A DNA stretch of 64,000 nucleotides from Variovorax boronicumulans (GCF_030812215.1 NZ_JAUSSG010000006.1:248001-312000); one strand, 5' to 3'; positions 53,976 to 63,763 are shown, numbered from the stretch's first letter. Made by a program: numbers and translations. Notes: a model not told the origin generated them from the letters alone.

Positions 53976-54166
53976 TGAACGGCGTAGCCTGCGTTCTCGA
54001 TCGCGGCCACGATGTCCTTGCGCGGCTGCTCGCTCAGTACGTCGACATGGCCGGTTTCAAGGTCTACCGTGACCTGCGCTTCGGGATCGACCGTCTGCAC
54101 CGCGTTCTGCACTGCGTTGACGCAGTGGCCGCAGCTCATGCCCGAGACCTGGAATTTCTGGCTCAT
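53972..54166 (-). CDS. copZ: Copper chaperone, heavy-metal-associated domain protein (CopZ-like)
   Basis: This 64-residue single HMA domain protein has the metal site GMSCGHC at residues 9-15. It would carry Cu(I) in the cytoplasm to CopA. It has a good AAGGAG ribosome-binding site and is cotranscribed with cueR, divergent from copA. Confidence 0.93.
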   Translation of the reverse strand: MSQKFQVSGMSCGHCVNAVQNAVQTVDPEAQVTVDLETGHVDVLSEQPRKDIVAAIENAGYAVQ

Positions 54167-54276
54167 CGTTCTGACTCCTTGTTGGGTGGATGGATGAAGG
54201 GTTGAATGAAACGAGCCGCCAGTTTGAACCCTCTCACGATGTCAACGTCCAGCGAAGGGGCACTTCCAATTCGGGC

Positions 54277-54307
54277 TTGACCTTGCCATGGTGTGAGGCT
54301 TTAGTCT
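54277..54307 (+). promoter_or_regulatory. CueR-type promoter of copA
   Basis: TTGACC (54277-54282) and TAGTCT (54302-54307) are separated by 19 bases, the distorted spacing of MerR/CueR-activated promoters. The imperfect inverted repeat CCTTGCC...GTGAGGC lies between them, as in the E. coli copA promoter. The predicted transcription start falls at or within a base or two of the copA ATG at 54315. Confidence 0.82.
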
Positions 54308-54314
54308 TCGGCAC

Positions 54315-56558
54315 ATGGAAACCTTGCAGCAACATCCTTTGGCCGCCACTGCCACGCTGGACCTCTCGGTCGGTGGCATGACCTGCGCTTCGTGCGTGAT
54401 GCGCGTGGAGCGCGCCCTCAAGAACGTGCCTGGCGTGCAGGACGTCAGCGTGAACCTCGCCACCGAGTCGGCCCGCGTGGTGACCACCAGTGCCGAAGAC
54501 ATGGACGCACGCCTGCGGCGTGCCGTGCGGGCGGCAGGCTACGAACCGCGTGCCGCAAGCACCGCGGCCGACGAGGCGGCGGCCTTGTCACCATGGCATG
54601 GTTTCGGCCCGGTGGCCATTGGCCTCGCGCTGTCGATTCCGTTGCTGGCACCCATGCTCGGCGATCCCTTCGGGCAGGACTGGATGCTGCCGCCCTGGCT
54701 GCAGTTGCTGCTTGCCGCACCGGTCCAGTTCTGGCTCGGTGCGCGTTTCTATCGCGCGGGCTGGCATGCGGCCAAGGCCCTCACCGGCAACATGGACCTG
54801 CTGGTGGCGCTCGGCACCAGCGCGGCGTTCGGCCTGTCACTCTGGCTGTGGTGGCGCTCGGCCACTGGCGAGCATGCGGGTCACGGCGAGATGCCGCACC
54901 TGTACTTCGAAGCCGCGGCGGTGGTGATCACGCTGGTGCTGCTCGGAAAGTGGCTCGAGGCGCGTGCCAAGCGCCAGGCGACTTCCGCAATTCGCGCGTT
55001 GCAGCAACTGCGCCCGGAAGTAGCGCACCTGGTGGGCGCGCGCGGCGAAAGCGACGTGCCGCTCGCCGAGGTGATGGTGGGCGACCGCCTCGCCGTGCGT
55101 CCCGGCGAGCGCGTACCGGCCGATGCGCGCGTGATCGAAGGGCAGTCCGAGGTCGACGAGTCGATGCTCACCGGCGAACCGCTGCCGGTGGCCAAGGGAC
55201 CTGGCGATGCGCTCACGGGCGGCGCGGTCAACGGCGACGGCCGGATGGTGATCGAAGTGAAGGCGGTCGGCGCCGAGAGCGTGCTGGCACGCATCATCCG
55301 GCTGGTCGAGGACGCACAGGCCGCCAAGGCGCCGATCCAGCGGTTGGTGGACAAGGTCGCGGCCGTGTTCGTGCCGGTGGTGCTGGTGATTGCGCTGATC
55401 ACGTTGGCGGGTTGGCTGATTGCGGGCGCGGGCATCGAAACTGCGTTGATCCATGCGGTCGCCGTGCTTGTCATCGCCTGCCCGTGTGCGCTGGGCCTCG
55501 CCACGCCGGTCGCGGTGATGGCTGGCACCGGCGTGGCCGCGCGGCACGGCATCCTGATCAAGGATGCGCGTTCGTTGGAGATTGCACACCGCGTCGACAC
55601 CGTGGCCTTCGACAAGACCGGTACGCTGACCTTGGGCCGCCCCGTGCTCACTGCATTGCTGCCGGTTGCAGGCACCGAGGCCACGAAAGACCAATTGCTC
55701 GCCACCGCCGCCAGTCTTCAGGGCGGCAGCGAACATCCGCTCGCCCGTGCCGTGCTTGTCGCCGCGGCGGAACGCGGCGTGCAGGCGCCGCCTCTAGGTG
55801 CAATGCAGGCCATGCCGGGCCGTGGTGTTCGCGGCGAAGTGGATGGCGCCACCTGGGCCATCGCGAGCCTGCGCTGGTGCAGGGAACTCGACGCGATGCC
55901 CGCGGAAGCCGAGATCGAAAAACTGCAGGCGCAAGGCGCCACGGTGTCGGCGCTGCTGCGTTTCGATGAAGCTGGCGCAGCGCGCGTGCAGGCCTTGCTG
56001 GCCTTCGCCGACGAACCCAAGCCGCAAGCCGCCGAGGCCATCCGCACGCTGCGTGCGCGAGGCTTGCGCGTGGTGATGATCTCCGGTGACAACCTGCGCG
56101 CGGCGCAGGCCATGGCGACGCGGCTCGGCATTGCGATCGAGGATGTGCGTGCCGATGTGCTTCCCGCCGACAAGGCAGCACAGGTCAGCGCGTTGCGTCG
56201 CGATGGCCATGTCGTGGCGATGGTCGGCGATGGCGCCAACGATGCGCCCGCGCTCGCTGCGGCCGACGTGGGCATCGCGATGGCACCCTCGGGCGGCGGC
56301 ACCGACGTGGCGATGGAAGCAGCCGGCATCACGCTGATGCGCGGCGACCTCGCGCTGGTGGCCCAGGCGTTCGAGCTTTCTGCTCGCACGGTGGCGAAGA
56401 TCCGGCAGAACCTGTTCTGGGCCTTTGCCTACAACGTGGCCGGCATTCCGCTCGCGGCCTTCGGCTTGCTGAGTCCGGTGGTGGCCGGTGCCGCGATGGC
56501 GCTGTCGAGCGTGAGCGTGATGGCGAACGCGCTGCTGCTGCGCCGCTGGAAGCCTTGA
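54315..56558 (+). CDS. copA: Cu+-translocating P1B-type ATPase CopA
   Basis: This 747-residue copper exporter has one N-terminal HMA domain (GMTCASC, Cys24 and Cys27), eight membrane helices, an actuator loop (LTGEPLPV), the CPC motif in the sixth helix (ACPCALGL, around residue 391), the phosphorylation site DKTGT (around 434), the P1B mark SEHPLA and the GDGANDAP hinge. It pumps Cu(I) out of the cytoplasm. There is no Shine-Dalgarno sequence before the ATG, and the CueR promoter places the mRNA 5' end at the start codon. Confidence 0.95.
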   Translation: METLQQHPLAATATLDLSVGGMTCASCVMRVERALKNVPGVQDVSVNLATESARVVTTSAEDMDARLRRAVRAAGYEPRAASTAADEAAALSPWHGFGPVAIGLALSIPLLAPMLGDPFGQDWMLPPWLQLLLAAPVQFWLGARFYRAGWHAAKALTGNMDLLVALGTSAAFGLSLWLWWRSATGEHAGHGEMPHLYFEAAAVVITLVLLGKWLEARAKRQATSAIRALQQLRPEVAHLVGARGESDVPLAEVMVGDRLAVRPGERVPADARVIEGQSEVDESMLTGEPLPVAKGPGDALTGGAVNGDGRMVIEVKAVGAESVLARIIRLVEDAQAAKAPIQRLVDKVAAVFVPVVLVIALITLAGWLIAGAGIETALIHAVAVLVIACPCALGLATPVAVMAGTGVAARHGILIKDARSLEIAHRVDTVAFDKTGTLTLGRPVLTALLPVAGTEATKDQLLATAASLQGGSEHPLARAVLVAAAERGVQAPPLGAMQAMPGRGVRGEVDGATWAIASLRWCRELDAMPAEAEIEKLQAQGATVSALLRFDEAGAARVQALLAFADEPKPQAAEAIRTLRARGLRVVMISGDNLRAAQAMATRLGIAIEDVRADVLPADKAAQVSALRRDGHVVAMVGDGANDAPALAAADVGIAMAPSGGGTDVAMEAAGITLMRGDLALVAQAFELSARTVAKIRQNLFWAFAYNVAGIPLAAFGLLSPVVAGAAMALSSVSVMANALLLRRWKP

Positions 56559-56568
56559 TCTGCTCTCT

Positions 56569-57051
56569 TCAGTCGAACAGCAGCGCCATCACGTGGTCGT
56601 CGATGGGCTCCGCATCGCCGGCCCGCTTGTAGAACTTGCGCAGCGTGCCTTCGCGCTGGAAGCCCAGCTTCTCGTAGAAGCGCAGGCCCGGCGCGTTGTC
56701 GCTTTCGACGCAGAGTTCGATGCGCTTGACGCCGGCAGCCTTCAGTTCGTCGATCGCCTGGCTCACCATCGCGAGCGCCACGCCTTTCCCGTGCAATGTG
56801 GGATCGACGGCCAGCGTGCCCAGGCTAGCCACATGCTGCACCCGACCCGGATAGCGCGTGGCGCGGTAGAAGCCGGCGATCCGGCCGTCCAGTTCGTAGA
56901 CGAAGAAGCGTTCGCTCCCGACCATCTCCTGGTAGATGGGGCGAAAGTCCTCGAGCGGCATCGGGTCGTAGCTGAGGTAGGGCACGACCTTCTCGTGCAT
57001 GTAGAGCGTGAAGACGGCGTGGAGGTCTTCGAGCGTGGCGAGCCTGCGCAT
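56569..57051 (-). CDS. GNAT family N-acetyltransferase
   Basis: This 160-residue single-domain GNAT protein has the acetyl-CoA loop DPTLHGKGVALAMV near residue 90 and the C-terminal APGLRFYEKLGFQ motif. Closest in form to RimI/phosphinothricin-type acetyltransferases; the substrate cannot be told. It follows the sterol-desaturase-family gene by 48 bases on the same strand and may be the last gene of that operon. Confidence 0.87.
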   Translation of the reverse strand: MRRLATLEDLHAVFTLYMHEKVVPYLSYDPMPLEDFRPIYQEMVGSERFFVYELDGRIAGFYRATRYPGRVQHVASLGTLAVDPTLHGKGVALAMVSQAIDELKAAGVKRIELCVESDNAPGLRFYEKLGFQREGTLRKFYKRAGDAEPIDDHVMALLFD

Positions 57052-57099
57052 GGGTGTAAGTCTCGAAACGATGGAAGCGCCGAGCTTACATACGGCGCT

Positions 57100-58227
57100 T
57101 CAAGCCAGGAGCGCCACCGAGAACGCCAGCAGTGCGCATTGCACACACCAGGCCCATCGCAGGCGGATGCGTGAATCGAGCACGGCGCCGATGGTCCAAA
57201 ACCCTGCGACGGCCAGCGCGAGGAGTTCGAGGCCGGTGCGGAATGCGAGGTCGTCGGCGCCCCACAGAAAGGCGAGCGTCACGCCGATCCATCCGATGAA
57301 GTGGATCGATGCCGAGACGACCTGCACACGGGTCAACGCCGGATCGTGGATGTGCATCGCCTCATCGAGCGAGAACGGCGCCTCCGGAAAGCGCGCCGCC
57401 ACATCGGCCGGCCGCCAGCCCGGCGGCTTGAACCACACCGCAAGCTTGTCGCGCCATCTGCGCGTATGCCAGCTGTCGCGCACCAGCGGCGCATAGGGCC
57501 CGAGGATGGCCCGCAGCGGATCGAAATTAGCCAGCGCCTTGCGCGTGCCATAGACAGCGCGCTCGTTCTCTTCGGCGAAGGTGCCGAACATCCGGTCCCA
57601 CACCACGAGCATGCCGCCGTAGTTGCGGTCCACATACCCGTCGTTCACCGCGTGGTGCACGCGATGGTTCGAGGGCGAGGAGAACACGCGGTCGAACCAG
57701 CCGAGCTTGCCGATGTGCTCGGTGTGGATCCAGAACTGGTAGACCAGCACGATGAGCCCCGCGATGCCGAACTGCTCGGGCGGCACGCCGACCACCGCCA
57801 TCGGCAGGTAGAAGGCCCAGCCCAGGAAGGCGACCATGCTCTCCTGCCGCAGCGCGGTCGAGAAGTTGAACTGCTGGCTCTGGTGGTGCACCGAGTGCGC
57901 GGCCCAGAACACCGCCGACTCGTGCCCCGCGCGGTGCAGCCAGTAGTCGCAGAAGTCGAACAGCAGCACCGCGACGATCCAGCCGATGGCGCCGTCCCAG
58001 AAGGCGGGCCGCGTCCAGATCGCGACGACCGGGTAGACCATCGCGTACAGGCCGATCTGGAAGAGCTGCGTGCACACCGCGAGCGCCTGGCTCAGCAGGC
58101 CCTGGCTCAGGCTGCCGAGCGTGTCGCTGAAGCGGTAGGTGTTGCGGCGCTTGAACCAGCCCCAGGCGAATTCGCACGCCATGAGCAGCGCGAACACGGG
58201 CACGACGAGAACGACCAGCCGATGCAC
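57100..58227 (-). CDS. Sterol desaturase / fatty acid hydroxylase family protein
   Basis: This 375-residue di-iron membrane oxygenase has the His-box set HRAGH, HSVHH and HRVHH (near residues 98, 110 and 183) and about six membrane helices. The C-terminal 110 residues add four more helices with no clear family. Such enzymes hydroxylate or desaturate lipids. It lies 35 bases downstream of the ketosynthase gene, so the substrate may be the acyl chain made by the ACP/ketosynthase pair. That link is inferred from position only. Confidence 0.88.
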   Translation of the reverse strand: MHRLVVLVVPVFALLMACEFAWGWFKRRNTYRFSDTLGSLSQGLLSQALAVCTQLFQIGLYAMVYPVVAIWTRPAFWDGAIGWIVAVLLFDFCDYWLHRAGHESAVFWAAHSVHHQSQQFNFSTALRQESMVAFLGWAFYLPMAVVGVPPEQFGIAGLIVLVYQFWIHTEHIGKLGWFDRVFSSPSNHRVHHAVNDGYVDRNYGGMLVVWDRMFGTFAEENERAVYGTRKALANFDPLRAILGPYAPLVRDSWHTRRWRDKLAVWFKPPGWRPADVAARFPEAPFSLDEAMHIHDPALTRVQVVSASIHFIGWIGVTLAFLWGADDLAFRTGLELLALAVAGFWTIGAVLDSRIRLRWAWCVQCALLAFSVALLA

Positions 58228-58262
58228 CGCGTCCTGTTCTTCAGCAAGCCTTCAGCGAATCT

Positions 58263-59564
58263 TCAGCGATCCGGCGCGTCCGATGCATCGGAAGAGAGGC
58301 CGGCCACGATCACCGCGTTGGTGCCGCCGAAAGCGAAGGAGTTGGAGAGCGCATAGCGGATGCCTTTGGCTTCGCGCGCTTCGCCGCGCACGAAGTCGAG
58401 ATCGAAAGCAGCGTCGGGTGCCTGCAGGTTGGCGATGGGCGGCAAGGCTTCGCGCGCCAGTGCACGCAGCGCGGCAATGAGTTCGATGGCGCCGCCGCCG
58501 CCGAGCACATGGCCGTGGATCGCCTTGGTGGCGCTCACCGGCGTGCCATTGCCGAACACTTCGCGGATCGATGCAGCCTCGGCCGCATCGCCGGCCGACG
58601 TGGCGGTGCCGTGCGCGTTGATGTGGCCGATGTCCGAGGCCTCGATGCCGGCATCGCGCAGCGCAGCGCGCATGGCGCGCACCTGGCCGGCCGAGTCGGG
58701 GTTCGTGATGTGCGTGCCGTCGCAGTTGGTGGCGTAGCCGGCGAGCACAAAGGGCGCAGCTTTCGCACCGCGCGCCCGAGCATGCGCTTCGGATTCGATC
58801 ACCAGCGCGGCGGCGCCTTCGCCGATGGCAAAGCCGGCGCGGTCGCCGGAGAAAGGCCGGCAGGCGGACGAGGGCGCATCGGCCGGTGGCGGTGCCATCA
58901 CGCGCATCGCGTGCCAGCTGGCCATCACGCCGGGTGTGAGCATGGCGTCGTGGCCTCCGACGATGGCGACGTCGATCCAGCCGCCGCGAATCGCGCGCAT
59001 CGCCTCGCCGATGGCCACGGCCGAGGAGGCGCAGGCGCACGCGTAGGCAATGGCCGAGCCGCGTGCGCCGAAGTGCAGTGCGAGCTCCGCGACCGCCGCA
59101 TTGGGCATCACGGTGAGCACGGTCGTCGGGCGCATGCGCTTCTGTTCGCCGTAGAGCGCGCTGGTCGTGGTGTCGAAGGCGCCCGCGCCCGCGAGCCCGC
59201 TGCCCCAGAAGATGCCCAGCCGTTCGGGGTCGACGCTGTCGGCACCGAGCCCGGCCTGTGCGGCCGCATCCTGCGCGGCGGCCAGCGCCATGGCCGTGCC
59301 ACGGTCCAGCGGCAGGCGCGAGGTGCTGCGCACGCCGTTCGAATCGAAATCGCAGGCGGCCACGGCGAGCGACATCGGGTCCATGCCTTTGATCTCGAGC
59401 GTCTGCGCGCGCACGGCCGAGCGGCCGGCGAACAGCGCCTCGTCGAAGGCTTCGACGGTGCGGCCGATGGGCGTGACGAAGCCCATGCCGCTCACGCGCA
59501 CAGGCGCCGATGCGGCACGCGCTGCGGACGCAGCCAGCACGGCGTGGGCGGCACCGCTGCTCAT
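58263..59564 (-). CDS. Beta-ketoacyl-ACP synthase
   Basis: This 433-residue condensing enzyme of the FabF/KS type has the Cys-His-His triad: Cys178 in CACASSAVAIG, NAHGTATSAGD and KAIHGHVLGGGG. It extends an acyl chain on an acyl carrier protein. It overlaps the ACP gene by four bases and is flanked by hydrolase and sterol-desaturase genes. It lies far from any fatty-acid synthesis locus in the window. It is therefore likely part of a specialised acyl or polyketide-like lipid pathway and not the housekeeping FabF. Confidence 0.9.
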   Translation of the reverse strand: MSSGAAHAVLAASAARAASAPVRVSGMGFVTPIGRTVEAFDEALFAGRSAVRAQTLEIKGMDPMSLAVAACDFDSNGVRSTSRLPLDRGTAMALAAAQDAAAQAGLGADSVDPERLGIFWGSGLAGAGAFDTTTSALYGEQKRMRPTTVLTVMPNAAVAELALHFGARGSAIAYACACASSAVAIGEAMRAIRGGWIDVAIVGGHDAMLTPGVMASWHAMRVMAPPPADAPSSACRPFSGDRAGFAIGEGAAALVIESEAHARARGAKAAPFVLAGYATNCDGTHITNPDSAGQVRAMRAALRDAGIEASDIGHINAHGTATSAGDAAEAASIREVFGNGTPVSATKAIHGHVLGGGGAIELIAALRALAREALPPIANLQAPDAAFDLDFVRGEAREAKGIRYALSNSFAFGGTNAVIVAGLSSDASDAPDR

Positions 59565-59845
59565 GCGTGGGCCGTTTCGGCGGCGGGGCTGGCCGCGCCG
59601 CTGCTTTCGGTGTCGATCACCTCGCACAGGCGCTGCAGCGTGATGCCGGCTTCGCGCGGGTCGAGCCGGTCCTCCGGAATGCGCAGATGGAAGGCGTCTT
59701 CCACCGCGAAGACGAACTCCATCAGTGCGAGCGAATCGAGGCCGAGGTCGGTCAGCACCGTGGCCGGCGAGATGGCGCTGCGATCGACCTTGAAGTCGGC
59801 TTCCAGGATCGTCGCGATGCTGTTGAAGGTGGGCGAGGAGGACAT
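59561..59845 (-). CDS. Acyl carrier protein
   Basis: This 94-residue ACP has the phosphopantetheine site LGLDSLALMEF (Ser38). It is about 15 residues longer than the housekeeping ACP because of a C-terminal Ala/Ser-rich tail. It should carry the growing chain for the ketosynthase encoded next to it. A weak AGGAA lies before the ATG. Confidence 0.92.
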   Translation of the reverse strand: MSSSPTFNSIATILEADFKVDRSAISPATVLTDLGLDSLALMEFVFAVEDAFHLRIPEDRLDPREAGITLQRLCEVIDTESSGAASPAAETAHA

Positions 59846-59883
59846 GGGCTGTGTTCCTTTCAGGTGTGTTCGTTCGGGCGAAC

Positions 59884-60744
59884 TCATGCGTACAGGGGAT
59901 GCTCGGGCATCGTGCCATGCGCTACCGCATCGGCGAATGACACTGTTTCGCGCACGACCTGTTGACGGTCGTTGTCTATCGTGATCATGTGGTAGCTGTT
60001 GGCCACGACCACGGTGCGGAATGCGCGGCAGCGCAGGCCGCGCGCGAGGATGTCCAGGTTGGCCACGCTGGCCACCTCGTCCTGCTGGGCATGCAGGGCG
60101 AGCACGTTGTCGCACTGCACGGCGTTCAGGTTGCGCCGCACATGGCGGATCAACCGGTCGTGTTCGCGCAGGTGCCCCACGCCAAGCACCGAGCAGCCCG
60201 CGCGCGAGATCTTGCGGTGGCGCAGCTCGCGCTCGATCCAGGCGCGCACGCGCTCGTTCTTCACGCCATAGGGCGGCCGTTCGCGGTATTGCCAGAGGCG
60301 ACCCAGCGGCGTGTAGAAGGCGAGCGGCAGCAGGAACTGGGTGCGCGGAATCGCCCAGCCGTCGAAGCGCAGCGTGGTCGACATGAGCACCAGCGCATCG
60401 ACGTCGCGGCCGCAGCGGATGGCCGCGCCCAGCGCGAGCGAGGAACCGGCGGAAATGCCGACCAGCATCACCCGGTCGTGCTGCCTGCGCAGCGCCTTCA
60501 CCTGGGCCTGGATGGCGTCGAGCCAGCGTTCGTATGGTGCGGCGTGTTGCATCGGCGCGCCGGCATCGAACGAGTAGCCATCGATCGGCAGCGGGTGTGC
60601 CGCATACCCCCTGGCGCGCAATGCCGATTGCACGGTCAGCAACTCGTCAGGCGTGCTGCATAAACCATGCAGCAGGATCACCGCGGTGCGTTGCACCTCG
60701 GGGGGAACCAGGCTCAGCTGATCGGAGGCGTCACGTGCGCTCAT
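59884..60744 (-). CDS. Alpha/beta hydrolase
   Basis: This 286-residue alpha/beta-hydrolase has an HGLCSTPDEL oxyanion segment near residue 25, the nucleophile elbow GISAGSS near residue 96 and a C-terminal NSYHM catalytic His near residue 252. The closest resemblance is to carboxylesterase/lysophospholipase types. It is the first gene of the ACP-ketosynthase operon, where a thioesterase or acyltransferase role is plausible. The 139 bases upstream form a divergent control region with the response regulator. Confidence 0.87.
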   Translation of the reverse strand: MSARDASDQLSLVPPEVQRTAVILLHGLCSTPDELLTVQSALRARGYAAHPLPIDGYSFDAGAPMQHAAPYERWLDAIQAQVKALRRQHDRVMLVGISAGSSLALGAAIRCGRDVDALVLMSTTLRFDGWAIPRTQFLLPLAFYTPLGRLWQYRERPPYGVKNERVRAWIERELRHRKISRAGCSVLGVGHLREHDRLIRHVRRNLNAVQCDNVLALHAQQDEVASVANLDILARGLRCRAFRTVVVANSYHMITIDNDRQQVVRETVSFADAVAHGTMPEHPLYA

Positions 60745-60883
60745 CGTGCGGCGCAGGCCATGAAAATGGCCCGTGTTTCATGCTGCTGTCGTATGCTCAT
60801 GCAACGACTATCGTGTGGAGCTACTGACCGGCCCCTGACCCATCCATTCAGCAACCCTTCACACTTCCACACCCCCAACCACC

Positions 60884-61573
60884 ATGCGAATCCTGCTTGT
60901 CGAAGATGACGCCGTCCTGCGCGATGTGATGCTGCGCAGCCTGGCGGACGCGGGCCATCGGGTCGACGTGTCGACCAACGTCGAAGACGCCGACCACCTC
61001 TGGCGCGTGCAACCCTTCGATGCGGTGCTGCTCGACCTCAACCTGCCGGCGACGGCAAGCCCCACGAGCGGTCTTGCGAGCGGCCTCACCGCACTGCGAC
61101 AGGCACGCGCGCGTGGCGACCGCACACCGGTGCTCGTGCTCACCGCGCGCGGCCGCACCGAGGAGCGCATTGCAGGCCTGGATGCAGGTGCCGACGATTA
61201 CCTGGGCAAGCCCTTCGATCTCGCCGAAGTCGAAGCGCGCCTGCGTGCGCTGGTGCGACGCGCGAAGGGCACCGAAGACATCGTGCTGCTCGGCCAGCTC
61301 AAGCTCGACCGCAAGGCGCGCCGCTTCTCCACCGCGGGCGGCCCGCTCGATCTGCCCGCGCGCGAGTTCGAGGTGCTGTGGGAACTGATGAGCCCGCCCG
61401 GTCGCACGGTCAGCAAGCGGGCGCTGTCCGACAAGCTCTCCAGCTTCGACGAGTCGCTGGGCGACAACGCGCTCGAAGCCTTCATCTCGCGGCTGCGCAA
61501 GAAGTTGCTGGGCACCGGTGCGAGCATCCGCACGCTGCGCGGCATCGGCTACCTGCTCGAAGCCGAGGTGTGA
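60884..61573 (+). CDS. OmpR-family response regulator
   Basis: This 229-residue regulator has a receiver domain (acidic pair in LLVEDD, phosphoacceptor Asp near residue 48 in VLLDLNLP) and a winged-helix output domain (about 135-227). A roughly ten-residue insertion (TASPTSGLASG) follows the phosphoacceptor loop and is unusual for the QseB/TctD group it otherwise resembles. It overlaps the kinase gene by four bases and may control the divergent lipid operon. Confidence 0.9.
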   Translation: MRILLVEDDAVLRDVMLRSLADAGHRVDVSTNVEDADHLWRVQPFDAVLLDLNLPATASPTSGLASGLTALRQARARGDRTPVLVLTARGRTEERIAGLDAGADDYLGKPFDLAEVEARLRALVRRAKGTEDIVLLGQLKLDRKARRFSTAGGPLDLPAREFEVLWELMSPPGRTVSKRALSDKLSSFDESLGDNALEAFISRLRKKLLGTGASIRTLRGIGYLLEAEV

Positions 61574-62949
61574 CGGACAACACCGTTGCCCCGATCGCGC
61601 CGTCGCTCACGCGGCGGGTCCTGCGCAATGTGCTGGTGCCGCTGGCACTCACGTGGATGCTCGGCGCGGTGATCGCGCTGGTCATCGCCAACTACTTTTC
61701 CGAACAGGCCTTCGACCGCGGCATGCTCGACGATGCCTATGCGCTGTCGGCCAACGTGCAGGCGGGGGAACGTGGCATCGAGTTGCTGCTCACGCCGCGC
61801 GAAGTGGCCACGGTGCTTTTCGACCAGATCGACACGGTCCACTTCTCGGTGCAGCGGCTCGACGGCACGCTGATTTCGGGCGAATCGGAATTGCAGGCGC
61901 CGCTGCCCGTGAGCGGCGCGCGCTACCGTTTCTCCGACGTGACCTACCAGGGCAAGCCGATGCGCGCGGTGACGCTCGAGCACGACGCCGAGCCCGGCAT
62001 CTCCATGCCTTACCGCGTGGTGATTGCGCAGACCACGCTGAGCCGCACCGCGCTCGTGCGGCAACTGCTCGGCTTTGCACTGGCGCCGCAGATCCTGCTC
62101 CTGGTGCTGCTGGCCGTGTGGCTCTGGCATGGCATTCGCAGCGACCTGCGCCCGCTCGGCGACCTGCAGCGTGCGCTCGACCGGCGCGACGTGCGCGATC
62201 TGTCCCCGGTGGCAGTGGCGCAGACCTCGCGCGAACTGCAGCGTTTGGGCAATGCGGTCAATTCGCTGTTCGAGCGGCTGGGCCACAGCGTGCAGGCGCA
62301 GCGCGAGTTCGTGGGCAACGTGGCACACGAGCTGCGCACGCCGCTCGCGGGCATCCGCGCGCTGGCCGAGTACGGCCTCGCGCAGCACGACACGACCGTC
62401 TGGCGCGAGCAACTGGAGCGCGTGTCGGAGCGCCAGGCGCGCGCGAGCCACCTGATCGACCAGTTGCTCGCACTCGCGCTGGCCGAGGAGGCGCGCACGA
62501 GCCTCGCCCGCGAGCCGGTGCGCCTCGATGTACTGGCCGAGCAGACCGTGCTGCGGCATCTCGCGCGTGCGGATGCGCGGGGCGTGGACCTCGGTGCGCG
62601 CGGGCTGGACGACGGCGTGGTCGTGATGGCGAACGAAGCATTGGTCGAAGGCATCCTGGACAACCTGATCGACAACGCGCTGCGCTATGGCGGCCGCACG
62701 ATCACGGTGGAGCTTGCAGGGCGCACGCTGAGCGTGATCGACGATGGACCCGGCATCCCGCTCGAGGCGCAGCGCGACCTGATGCAGCGGTGGGCACAGG
62801 GCCCTGCCGGGCAGAAGCTGGGACAGGGCTCGGGGCTGGGGCTGTCGATCGTGTCGCGTTATGCGGAGTTGCTGGGTGCCGAGTTGCGGCTCGAAGCGGC
62901 CGAGCCCATGGGCTTGCGTGTGAGCGTGGCGTTCGGCGAGGCGGTGTAG
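61570..62949 (+). CDS. Sensor histidine kinase
   Basis: This 459-residue kinase of the QseC/TctE group has two membrane helices (about 20-42 and 158-180), a periplasmic domain of about 110 residues, HAMP, the H-box HELRTPLAGIRAL near residue 255, and ATP-binding boxes (DNLIDNALRYGG, DDGPGIP, GSGLGLSIV). The start is a GTG overlapping the regulator stop (GTGTGA). The signal it senses is unknown. Confidence 0.92.
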   Translation: MTDNTVAPIAPSLTRRVLRNVLVPLALTWMLGAVIALVIANYFSEQAFDRGMLDDAYALSANVQAGERGIELLLTPREVATVLFDQIDTVHFSVQRLDGTLISGESELQAPLPVSGARYRFSDVTYQGKPMRAVTLEHDAEPGISMPYRVVIAQTTLSRTALVRQLLGFALAPQILLLVLLAVWLWHGIRSDLRPLGDLQRALDRRDVRDLSPVAVAQTSRELQRLGNAVNSLFERLGHSVQAQREFVGNVAHELRTPLAGIRALAEYGLAQHDTTVWREQLERVSERQARASHLIDQLLALALAEEARTSLAREPVRLDVLAEQTVLRHLARADARGVDLGARGLDDGVVVMANEALVEGILDNLIDNALRYGGRTITVELAGRTLSVIDDGPGIPLEAQRDLMQRWAQGPAGQKLGQGSGLGLSIVSRYAELLGAELRLEAAEPMGLRVSVAFGEAV

Positions 62950-63004
62950 GCCTGTCTTGCGCCTTCTCCTCCCCAGGAAGGGAAGGGGAGGGGAGAAAAG
63001 CCGG

Positions 63005-63763
63005 CTACAGCGGTGTGCCCTGGTGGAACGCCATGCGCCATTTGCCACGCCGCAGTCGCCACAGTGAACTGCGAAGCGAATCGGCTGCGGGGCGCTCCGG
63101 TATCGCGGCACGGTGCGCGCGGTAGGTGACCAGCGCGATGTCGGGCGCCATGCGCTGCACGCGGAATTCCGAGATCGTTCGCTCCGAGAAGGCTTCGTCG
63201 CGCAGCGCGTCGATGATCGCGGGTCGCGTCCATTCCGTGCCCGACACACCAAGCTCGCGGAAGTCGTCGTCGAGCAGTTCTTCGAGCTGCGCAGCATTCG
63301 CTCGCACCTCGCGCAGATGCAGCGCGCCTTCGAGCTTCAGCAGCAGCGCGTCGAGGTTGTCGGCCGGCGCGGCCTCGTAGAGCTCGAGCGGAAGACCGTC
63401 GGGATCGGCGAAGAAGGTGAAGCGCCGGCCCGTGTACTCGTCGACACGCAGCGGCTCGACCGCGATGCCTTGTGCCGCGAGTTCATCGGCTGCGGCCTGC
63501 ACGTCGTGCACTTCGAAGGACAGGTGTCGCAGCCCCTGCGCCTCGGGCCGCGTGGGGCGTGCGGGTGCTTCGGGAAACGAGAACAGCTCGATCTGCGAGC
63601 CGTCGGGCAGCGCCAGATCGAGCTTGTACGAAGCGCGCGCGGCGCGGTAGTTCTCGGCAACGATGCGCAGGCCGAGCACCTCGGTGTAGAAGCGCTTCGA
63701 GCGTGCGTAGTCGGCGCAGATGATGGCGACGTGGTGAATGCGGGCGAGCTGCATGGCGGTCAC
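63005..63763 (-). CDS. VOC-family / DUF4440 (SnoaL-like) fusion protein
   Basis: This 252-residue protein joins two domains. The N-terminal part (1-135) is a glyoxalase/VOC metal-dependent domain of the YaeR/GloA2 type, with HHVAIICADYARSKRFY and a C-terminal LPLELYEA. The C-terminal part (about 140-250) is a DUF4440/SnoaL-like domain with LEELLDDDFRELGVSG and the final AFHQGTPL. Both are usually separate proteins. Reaction and substrate are unknown. Its start overlaps the acetyltransferase gene upstream by four bases. Confidence 0.88.
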   Translation of the reverse strand: MTAMQLARIHHVAIICADYARSKRFYTEVLGLRIVAENYRAARASYKLDLALPDGSQIELFSFPEAPARPTRPEAQGLRHLSFEVHDVQAAADELAAQGIAVEPLRVDEYTGRRFTFFADPDGLPLELYEAAPADNLDALLLKLEGALHLREVRANAAQLEELLDDDFRELGVSGTEWTRPAIIDALRDEAFSERTISEFRVQRMAPDIALVTYRAHRAAIPERPAADSLRSSLWRLRRGKWRMAFHQGTPL

